Shown piece by piece: positions 1 through 6,432 of a stretch of DNA of 11,598 nucleotides. The position numbers and the translations under genes are program-made. Below the pieces are notes generated by a model. The model saw only the letters and a list, made by a program, of their open reading frames with translations. It searched no databases and was not told where the DNA came from. Every line of letters begins with the position of its first letter. The first letter of the stretch is position 1. This DNA is from Rhodospirillales bacterium (GTDB lineage: Bacteria > Pseudomonadota > Alphaproteobacteria > Acetobacterales > Acetobacteraceae), in assembly GCA_903644035.1 (NCBI GenBank), contig CAHJXG010000431.1, positions 1 through 11,598 of the forward strand, written 5' to 3'.

Positions 1-1457
1 TGCTCGCCGGGGCGGCGGTGCTGGCCGGGTGCAGCCTTGGGCCGTTCTACCAGCGGCCGGCGCTCGACGTGCCGCCGGCGTTCCGCGCCACGGCGGACAC
101 GGCGGAGGCGGCCTGGCCGTCCGAGGAATGGTGGCGCAACTTCCACTCCCCGGAGCTGGACGGGCTGATCGCCAGCGCCCGGGCCTACAACAACGACCTC
201 GCCGCCGCCGCGGCCCGCATCGTGCAGGCGGACGCGCAGGTGCGGATCAGCGGGTCGCCCCTGCTGCCCACCATCGACGCCACCGCCAGCGACAGCTACC
301 GCCGCACCGGCCTCACCGGCGGCAGCGGCACGTCGAGCTTCAGCATCGACCCCGTCGACGGCGGGGCCGTCCCGCGGTCGGGGTCGGGCCGGCGCTACTT
401 CGACAGCCGGGCCTACAGCGGGGCGCTGCAGGTCTCCTACGACCTGGACTTCTGGGGCCGCAACCGCGCCTTGGCCCAGGTGGCGCAGGCCAACGCGGTC
501 GGGACGCGGTTCGACCAGGTGACGGTCGCGCTCAACGTCGTGACCTCCGTCGCCAACACCTATTTCCAGGTGCTGGCGGCGCAGGACCGGCTGGGCGTCG
601 CCGAGCGCAACCTGCGCGACGCGGAGCGCATCCTGGGCGCCTTCCGGGCGCGGCTCACGGTCGGCACCTCCAACGCGCTCGACGTGTCGCAGCAGGAGGC
701 GCTGGTGGCCGGGCAGCGCGCGTCGCTGCCGAGCCTGCGCAACCAGATCGAGCAGCAGCGGATCGCGCTCGGCATCCTGACCGGGGTGCCGCCGGAGCGG
801 CAAAGGGTCCGGGGCGGGTCCCTGGAGAAGCTGCCCTTGCCGCTGGTGGCGCCGGGCCTGCCGAGCGAGCTGCTGGCCCGGCGTCCGGACGTGGCCAGCG
901 CGGAGGCGCAGCTCCAGGCGGAGAACGCCAACATCCGCGCCGCCCGCGCCGCGTTCTTCCCGAGTGTGCAGCTCACCGCCTCGGGCGGGCTGACCAGCAC
1001 GGTGCTGACCTCCATCACGGGTCCGGGCACCCTGGTGGCGCAGCTTGCCGGCAGCCTCACGCAGACCATCTTTGACAACGGGCTGCGCCGTGGGCAGCTC
1101 AACCAGGCGAAGGGCCGGTATGACGAGCTGCTGGCGGAGTATCGCCGGGCGGTGCTGCAGAGCTTCACGGACGTAGAACAATCATTGACGGCGCTGCGCT
1201 ACACGACGGAGCAGGAGCGGCTGGAGCGCCAGGCCATTGCGGTGGCGCAACGCTCGGCCGACATCGCGCGGGCGCAGCTCCAGGCGGGGACCATCGACAT
1301 CATCACGTCGCTCAACACGCAGGTCACGCTCTACAACGACCTGGACCTGCTGACCCAGATCCGGCTGGCGCAGTTCCAGGCGCTGGTGAACGTCTACAAG
1401 GCGCTGGGCGGCGGCTGGTCGCAGGCCTCGCCGAGGTCCTTGGGGACGGGGTCATGA
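1..1457 (+). CDS. RND efflux outer-membrane channel lipoprotein, NodT/OprM family (5' partial)
   Basis: Outer-membrane channel (TolC-like) of a tripartite efflux pump; a trimer would form the barrel and periplasmic tunnel through which substrates leave the cell. The reading frame is open to the window edge and its first codons (from base 3) read LAGAAVLAGCSLGP, the end of a lipoprotein signal peptide. The lipobox is LAGC with the lipidated Cys at 30-32, so the true start lies a few codons upstream, and the GTG at 18 is not the start. Numbering from that GTG codon, an YDLDFWGR strand lies near 141-148 and the hallmark GLPSELLARRPDV at 280-292. Long helical stretches rich in Ala/Gln follow at about 365-460, matching the two-repeat OEP architecture. 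A Gly/Ser-rich segment at about 98-128 probably forms an extracellular loop. The stop overlaps the adaptor start by four bases (ATGA at 1454-1457). Family assignment is secure; the substrate is unknown. Confidence 0.95.
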   Translation, partial: LAGAAVLAGCSLGPFYQRPALDVPPAFRATADTAEAAWPSEEWWRNFHSPELDGLIASARAYNNDLAAAAARIVQADAQVRISGSPLLPTIDATASDSYRRTGLTGGSGTSSFSIDPVDGGAVPRSGSGRRYFDSRAYSGALQVSYDLDFWGRNRALAQVAQANAVGTRFDQVTVALNVVTSVANTYFQVLAAQDRLGVAERNLRDAERILGAFRARLTVGTSNALDVSQQEALVAGQRASLPSLRNQIEQQRIALGILTGVPPERQRVRGGSLEKLPLPLVAPGLPSELLARRPDVASAEAQLQAENANIRAARAAFFPSVQLTASGGLTSTVLTSITGPGTLVAQLAGSLTQTIFDNGLRRGQLNQAKGRYDELLAEYRRAVLQSFTDVEQSLTALRYTTEQERLERQAIAVAQRSADIARAQLQAGTIDIITSLNTQVTLYNDLDLLTQIRLAQFQALVNVYKALGGGWSQASPRSLGTGS

Positions 1458-2680
1458 GGCGCGTCCTGCTGGTCCTGCTGCTGCTGGGAGCGGCCGGCGG
1501 CGCCGGATACTATTACTGGTTCCGCCCGGCGTCCACGGAGCACGCCGGCACGCCCGGCGGACGGCGGCGCGGCGCCGGGGATGAAGCCGCGCCGATCCCG
1601 GTGCTGGCCGCCCGCAGCGAGACGCGGGACGTGCCGGTCTACCTCGACGGCCTCGGCACGGTGCAGGCGTTCAACCTGGTCTCCGTCCGCCCGATGGTCG
1701 AAGGCCCGCTGATGGAGGTGCGGTTCCGCGAGGGGCAGGACGTGCGCGCCGGCGACCTGCTGGCCCGCATCGACCCGCGGCCCTACCAGGCGAGCCTGGA
1801 TTCGGCCGTGGCGAAGAAGCAGCAGGACGAGGCCAACCTCGCCAACGCCAAGCTCGACGCCAACCGCTACGCCAAGCTCGCCGCCACCGCCTACAGCAGC
1901 GCGCAGCAGTCGGACACCGCCCGCGCCCAGGTCGCGCAGCTGGAGGCGCAGGTGCGCGGCGACCAGGCGCAGATCGACACGGCGCGCACCCAGCTCAGCT
2001 ACACCGAAATCAAGGCGCCCATCGACGGGCGGATCGGGCTGCGCCAGGTCGACAGCGGCAACATCGCCCGGCCCTCGGACGCCGTGCCGCTCACGGTCAT
2101 CACCCAGCTGAAGCCGATCTCCGTCGTGTTCACGCTGCCGCAGCAGGCGCTGCCGGTCGTGGCCAACGCGATGCAGGACGGGATGCCGGAGGTGCTGGCG
2201 CTGAAGCAGGGCGGGGGCGCTGCCGACCCGCTGGACCGCGGCCAGCTCGCCGTGCTGGACAACCAGGTTGACCCGGCCACGGGCACGATCAAGCTCAAGG
2301 CGACCTTCCCCAACGACAAGCTGCTGCTGTGGCCCGGCGGCTTCGTGAACGTGCGCATGTTGGCGGAGACGCAGCGCGGCGTCGTCACGGTGCCGACCGC
2401 CGCCGTGCAGCGCGGCCCCCGCGGCGCCTTCGTGTTCGTGATCACGCAGGGCCTCGTGGCGCAGCGGCGGCCCGTCACCGTCGGGCACGAGGACGACCAG
2501 GTGAGCGTGGTGGCCGAGGGCCTGCGCTCCGGCGAGCAGATCGTGGTCGATGGCGCGCAGCGGCTGACGGACGGCGGCAAGGTCGCGCTGGCCGGCCCGG
2601 ACGGCAACGCCCCGGATGCCGTGCCGAAGGAGCGGGGCGCGCCGGGCATGGCGCAGCGGCGCGGCCGGTCGAGCTCTTGA
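1454..2680 (+). CDS. mdtA: RND efflux periplasmic adaptor subunit (membrane fusion protein), MdtA-like
   Basis: Periplasmic adaptor joining the inner-membrane RND pump to the outer-membrane channel. It has 408 residues, a usual length for the family. Residues 1-22 are basic then hydrophobic, with no lipobox Cys, so it is probably membrane-anchored or cleaved by signal peptidase I rather than lipidated. Next come a half lipoyl domain (about 74-112, with VEGPLMEV and REGQDVRAGDLLARIDPRPY), an Ala/Gln-rich helical hairpin (about 113-182), the second lipoyl half (TEIKAPIDGRIG, 184-195), a beta-barrel with LLWPGGFVNVRM (291-302), and a membrane-proximal domain beginning at VTVPTAAVQRGPRGAFVFV. The tail after about 385 is Arg/Ser-rich and poorly conserved-looking. 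It starts inside the channel gene stop, with a purine-rich GGGGACGGGG just upstream as a possible ribosome site. MdtA-type rather than AcrA-type is inferred from sequence style and from the two following RND genes; the symbol is by resemblance. Confidence 0.93.
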   Translation: MRRVLLVLLLLGAAGGAGYYYWFRPASTEHAGTPGGRRRGAGDEAAPIPVLAARSETRDVPVYLDGLGTVQAFNLVSVRPMVEGPLMEVRFREGQDVRAGDLLARIDPRPYQASLDSAVAKKQQDEANLANAKLDANRYAKLAATAYSSAQQSDTARAQVAQLEAQVRGDQAQIDTARTQLSYTEIKAPIDGRIGLRQVDSGNIARPSDAVPLTVITQLKPISVVFTLPQQALPVVANAMQDGMPEVLALKQGGGAADPLDRGQLAVLDNQVDPATGTIKLKATFPNDKLLLWPGGFVNVRMLAETQRGVVTVPTAAVQRGPRGAFVFVITQGLVAQRRPVTVGHEDDQVSVVAEGLRSGEQIVVDGAQRLTDGGKVALAGPDGNAPDAVPKERGAPGMAQRRGRSSS

Positions 2681-2681
2681 T

Positions 2682-2687
2682 GGAGGG
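2682..2687 (+). promoter_or_regulatory. Shine-Dalgarno site for the GST-like gene
   Basis: GGAGGG lies four bases before the ATG at 2692 and directly after the adaptor stop (TGA, 2678-2680). It is the best ribosome-binding sequence in the operon. It favours the ATG at 2692 over an in-frame ATG at 2680-2682 that overlaps the adaptor stop, since that earlier codon sits on the site itself. The GST is therefore likely translated by independent initiation, unlike its coupled neighbours. Confidence 0.6.
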
Positions 2688-2691
2688 AACC

Positions 2692-3336
2692 ATGGGCACG
2701 GATTCGACGCTGACGCTGTATCACTCCCCCAACACGCGGTCATCTGGCACGCGCGTCCTGCTCGACGAGCTGGGCGTGGACTACCGGCTGCATGTGCTCA
2801 ACATGCAGGCCGGAGAGCACCGTGATCCCGCCTACCTGGCGGTCAACCCGATGGGCAAGGTGCCGGCCATCGTGCACGACGGCGCGCTGGTGACGGAGCA
2901 GGGGGCGATCTACCTCTATCTCGCCGACGCCTTCCCGGCGGCTGGCCTGGCGCCGCCCATCGGCGACCCGCTGCGCGGGCCGTACCTGCGCTGGCTGTTC
3001 TTCTACGGCTCAGCGTTCGAGCCGGCGCTGGTGGATCGCGCGATGCAGCGCGACCCCGGGCGCGCGGCCATGTCGCCCTACGGCGGTTTCGACACCATGC
3101 TCGGCACGCTGACCACCCAGCTCGCCCGTGGCACCTACCTGCTCGGGGACCGGTTCTCCGCCGCGGATGTGCTGTGGGGCACCGCCCTGGGCTGGACCAC
3201 GCAGTTCAAGCTGGTGCCGGAGCAGGCCGACATCATGGCCTATGTCGCCCGGATCGCGGGCCGGCCCTCGGTGGCGCGTGTACGCGCGCTGGACGGCGAG
3301 ATCGCGGCGACGCAGGCGGCGGCCGGACAGGGCTGA
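2692..3336 (+). CDS. Glutathione S-transferase family protein embedded in the efflux operon
   Basis: Cytosolic GST-fold protein of 214 residues, a normal length. GSTs conjugate glutathione to electrophiles or reduce/isomerise substrates with it. The N-terminal thioredoxin-like domain (about 5-80) shows LTLYHSPNTRSSG (7-19), with candidate thiolate-stabilising Ser/Thr/Asn residues, the cis-proline motif GKVPAI (Pro58), and TEQGAIYLYLAD (68-79). There the usual glutathione-contacting Glu-Ser pair is Glu69-Gln70. The helical C-terminal domain (about 95-205) has the folding motif DRFSAADV (Ser156, Asp159). No signal peptide or membrane helix is present, so it should act in the cytosol. It lies 11 bases after the adaptor gene and 15 bases before the first RND gene, which implies co-transcription. 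A role in making or handling substrates for the pump is inference. The subclass and substrate cannot be read from sequence; an in-frame start at 2680 would add four residues. Confidence 0.92.
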   Translation: MGTDSTLTLYHSPNTRSSGTRVLLDELGVDYRLHVLNMQAGEHRDPAYLAVNPMGKVPAIVHDGALVTEQGAIYLYLADAFPAAGLAPPIGDPLRGPYLRWLFFYGSAFEPALVDRAMQRDPGRAAMSPYGGFDTMLGTLTTQLARGTYLLGDRFSAADVLWGTALGWTTQFKLVPEQADIMAYVARIAGRPSVARVRALDGEIAATQAAAGQG

Positions 3337-3351
3337 CGGCGTGCGCCTCGG

Positions 3352-6300
3352 ATGAACATCTCCGCCCCCTTCATCGCCCGTCCGGTCGCGACCTGCCTCT
3401 TGGCGCTGGCCGTGTTGCTGGGGGGCGTGCTGGGCTACCGGACCCTGCCGGTGGCCGCGTTGCCGACGGTGGATTTCCCGACGATCCAGGTGACGACGCA
3501 GCTGCCGGGCGCCGGGCCGGACACGGTGGCGACGCTCATCACCGCGTCGCTGGAGCGGCAGTTCGGGCAGATCACGGGCCTGTCCAGCATGACCAGCACC
3601 AGCAGCGAGGGCACCAGCCAGATCACGCTGCAGTTCAACCTGAGCCGCAAGCTGGACAGCGCCGCCCAGGACGTGCAGGCGGCGATCAACGCGGCGGCCG
3701 GCACGCTGCCGGTCAGCCTGCCCTACCCCCCGATCTATGCCAAGGTGAACCCGGCCGACGCGCCGATCCTGTCCTTGGCGCTCACGTCGGACAGCATCTC
3801 CATCGACCGGATCAGCGACGCCGCCGACACGCTGCTGCAGCCGAAGCTCAGCCAGATCGACGGCGTCGGCAAGGTCACGGTACAGGGCGGCCTGCGCCCG
3901 GCGGTGCGGGTGCGGGTCGATCCGGCGCGGGTCGCGGCCTACGGCCTGTCGATGGAGGACGTGCGGACGGCCGTGGCGTCGGCCAACGTGAACGGCGCCA
4001 AGGGCGGGTTCGACGGGCCGCGCCAGGCCTACGCGCTGGGCGCCAACGATCAGCTCACGACGCCGGCCGCCTACAAGGACCTGGTGATCGCCTACAAGAA
4101 CGCCTCGCCGGTCCGGCTGTCCGACGTGGGCACGGTGGTGGCTGGGGTGGAGAACGACCGGGTCGCCGGCTGGTACAACGGCAACCCGGCCGTCGTGCTG
4201 GACATCCAGCGGCAGCCCGGCGCCAACATCGTCGCCACGGTGGCGGCGATCAAGGAGGCGCTGCCGGGCCTGCAGCGCGCCATCCCGGCGGCGGTGGCGA
4301 TGGCGGTCGTGGTGGACCGGACCGAGACCATCCGCGCTTCGGTGGACGACGTGCAGTTCACCCTGATGCTGTCCATCGGCCTCGTGGTGTTCGTGATCTT
4401 TCTGTTCCTCCGCAGCGCGCGGGCCACGCTGATCCCGGCCATCGCGCTCCCCTTGTCGCTGATCGGCACCTTCGGGGTGATGGCGCTGTGCGGCTACAGC
4501 CTCGACAACCTGTCGCTCATGGCGCTGACCGTCGCGACCGGCTTCGTGGTGGACGACGCCATCGTGATGATCGAGAACGTCGTCCGCCACATCGAGGACG
4601 GGGTGCCGCCGCTGGAGGCCGCCTACCGCGGCGCGGCGCAGATCGGCTTCACCATCGTGTCGCTGACCGTGAGCCTGGTGGCCGTGTTCATCCCGCTGCT
4701 GTTCATGACCGGCGTGGTGGGCCGGCTGTTCAACGAGTTCGCGGTGGTGCTGAGCACCTCGGTCATCGTCTCCGCCGTGGTGTCGCTCACGCTCACGCCC
4801 ATGATGTGCGGGCGGCTGCTGCGGGCGGACGCGAAGCCGAACTGGCTGACGGGCTGGTTCGAGCACGGCTTCATCCGCCTGACCCGGGGCTACCAGCGCA
4901 CGCTCGCGGTGGCGCTGCGCTACCAGGGGCTGGTGCTGCTGGTGGCGCTGGGCACGCTGGGCGGCACGGTCCTGCTCTACGCCCTCACGCCCAAGGGCTT
5001 CCTGCCGCAGCAGGACACCGGCGTGATCGTCGCGGTGACGGAAGCCTCGCAGAGCGCCTCCGTGCCGCGCATGTCCGCCCTGCAGACGCAGCTCGCGGAG
5101 GTGGCGCGGCGCGACCCGGCGGTGACCGGCGTGGTGTCCTTCGTCGGCGCCGGCACCATCAACGCGACGCCCAACACCGGGCGGCTGACCATCGCCCTCA
5201 AGCCGCGTCGGGAGCGCGACCCGGCGCCCGTGGTGATCGCGCGCCTGCAAGCGGCAATGACTGGCGTGCCCGGCATGTCGGTGTTCATGCAGGCGGTGCA
5301 GGACATCCAGATCGGCACCCGCATCAGCCGCACCCAGTTCCAATATACCCTGATCGACACCGACGCGGAGGAGCTGGCCACCTGGGCGCCGCGGCTGCTC
5401 GGCCGCCTGCGCGCCATGCCGGACCTCCAGGACGTCGCCAGCGACCAACAGACCGAGGGGTTCGCCACCCGCATCCAGGTGGACCGCGACGCGGCCATGC
5501 GGCTGGGCGTGACGATGCAGGAGGTGCAGGACACGCTGTACGACGCCTTCGGGCAGCGGCAGATCAGCACGATCTTCAGCCAGGCCAACCAATACCGCGT
5601 GGTGCTGGAGGCCGATCCCGACTGGCAGGCCGACCCGCGCTCGCTCGACCGGCTGCGCGTGCCGGGTCTGAACGGGTCGCAGGTGCCGCTCTCGGCCATC
5701 GCCACCATCACCCGCGGCACGGCGCCGCTCGCGGTCACGCACCAGAGCCAGTTCCCCTCCACGACCATCAGCTTCAACCTGGCGCCGGGGTCGAGCCTCA
5801 GCCATGCGGTCGCCGCGGTGGCGCAGGCGGAGCGGGAGATGGGCCTGCCCTCCACCATCGTCGGCAGCTACTCCGGCGATGCCGCGGAGTTCCAGGCGAG
5901 CCTCGCGAGCGAGCCGTGGCTGATCCTGGCCGCGGTGGTGGTGATCTACATCGTGCTCGGCGTGCTCTATGAGAGCACGATCCACCCGGTCACCATCCTG
6001 TCCACCCTGCCGTCGGCCGGCATCGGCGCGCTGCTGGCGCTGTGGCTCGCCGGGCAGGACCTGTCGCTGGTGGCGCTGGTCGGCATCGTGCTGCTGATGG
6101 GCATCGTGAAGAAGAACGCGATCATGATGATCGACTTCGCGCTGGAGGCGGAGCGGACGCGCGGCCTCTCGCCCCTGGGCGCGATCACCGAGGCGAGCCT
6201 GCTGCGCTTCCGCCCCATCATGATGACGACCGCGGCGGCACTGTTGGGCGCGCTGCCGCTGGTGATCGAGAACGGCACCGGGTCGGAGCTGCGCTACCCC

Positions 6301-6432
6301 TTGGGCCTCACCATCGTGGGCGGGCTGCTGCTGAGCCAGGTGCTGACGCTCTACACGACGCCGGTGATCTACCTGGCGTTCGAGCGGACCCGGCTGCGCT
6401 TCGTGCGGACCGCGCCGGTCCCGGCGGAATGA
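3352..6432 (+). CDS. mdtB: RND multidrug efflux transporter, MdtB-like subunit
   Basis: Inner-membrane proton-driven RND (HAE1/AcrB-type) exporter of 1026 residues, full length. The first membrane helix is at about 12-30, with the RPVAT motif at its start. Two large periplasmic porter/docking loops lie at about 35-335 and 550-858, and membrane helix blocks at about 336-545 and 859-1015. The proton-relay residues are all visible: Asp401-Asp402 in GFVVDDAIVMIEN, Lys921 in GIVKKNAIMMIDF and Arg954 in LRFRPIMMTT. The MdtB assignment rests on blocks such as GYRTLPVAALP, LERQFGQ, KVNPADAP and DIQRQPGAN, which resemble E. coli MdtB as I remember it more than MdtC. No Shine-Dalgarno precedes the ATG, and the GST stop is in the same frame five codons upstream. 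The 3' end overlaps the next RND start by four bases. The protein probably pairs with that product in a mixed trimer. Substrate range is unknown. Confidence 0.94.
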   Translation: MNISAPFIARPVATCLLALAVLLGGVLGYRTLPVAALPTVDFPTIQVTTQLPGAGPDTVATLITASLERQFGQITGLSSMTSTSSEGTSQITLQFNLSRKLDSAAQDVQAAINAAAGTLPVSLPYPPIYAKVNPADAPILSLALTSDSISIDRISDAADTLLQPKLSQIDGVGKVTVQGGLRPAVRVRVDPARVAAYGLSMEDVRTAVASANVNGAKGGFDGPRQAYALGANDQLTTPAAYKDLVIAYKNASPVRLSDVGTVVAGVENDRVAGWYNGNPAVVLDIQRQPGANIVATVAAIKEALPGLQRAIPAAVAMAVVVDRTETIRASVDDVQFTLMLSIGLVVFVIFLFLRSARATLIPAIALPLSLIGTFGVMALCGYSLDNLSLMALTVATGFVVDDAIVMIENVVRHIEDGVPPLEAAYRGAAQIGFTIVSLTVSLVAVFIPLLFMTGVVGRLFNEFAVVLSTSVIVSAVVSLTLTPMMCGRLLRADAKPNWLTGWFEHGFIRLTRGYQRTLAVALRYQGLVLLVALGTLGGTVLLYALTPKGFLPQQDTGVIVAVTEASQSASVPRMSALQTQLAEVARRDPAVTGVVSFVGAGTINATPNTGRLTIALKPRRERDPAPVVIARLQAAMTGVPGMSVFMQAVQDIQIGTRISRTQFQYTLIDTDAEELATWAPRLLGRLRAMPDLQDVASDQQTEGFATRIQVDRDAAMRLGVTMQEVQDTLYDAFGQRQISTIFSQANQYRVVLEADPDWQADPRSLDRLRVPGLNGSQVPLSAIATITRGTAPLAVTHQSQFPSTTISFNLAPGSSLSHAVAAVAQAEREMGLPSTIVGSYSGDAAEFQASLASEPWLILAAVVVIYIVLGVLYESTIHPVTILSTLPSAGIGALLALWLAGQDLSLVALVGIVLLMGIVKKNAIMMIDFALEAERTRGLSPLGAITEASLLRFRPIMMTTAAALLGALPLVIENGTGSELRYPLGLTIVGGLLLSQVLTLYTTPVIYLAFERTRLRFVRTAPVPAE

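Noticed and set aside
18..20. GTG as the start codon of the channel gene
   Set aside because: Upstream in-frame codons continue the hydrophobic signal peptide to the window edge, and starting here would leave only four residues before the lipidated Cys.
2329..2691. N-terminal extension of the GST frame back to 2329
   Set aside because: The extension lies inside the adaptor gene in another frame and is Arg/Gly-rich. The GST fold begins after the ATG at 2692, which has a good ribosome site.
1394..2743. 449-codon minus-strand frame opposite the adaptor gene
   Set aside because: It is His/Arg/Gln/Asp-rich with no domain and is antisense to a well-formed membrane fusion protein.
3174..5972. 932-codon plus-strand frame overlapping the MdtB-like gene
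   Set aside because: It is an out-of-frame reading of the RND gene, rich in Arg/Gly/Ala/Pro, without membrane helices or motifs.
3010..5985. 991-codon minus-strand open frame opposite the MdtB-like gene
   Set aside because: The translation is Arg/His/Gln/Asp-rich with no recognisable domain. It mirrors a clear RND gene, and long antisense frames are expected when third codon positions are nearly all G/C.
6042..6428. N-terminal extension of the MdtC-like frame back to 6042
   Set aside because: It overlaps the end of the MdtB-like gene out of frame; the conserved RND N-terminus begins exactly at the ATG at 6429.
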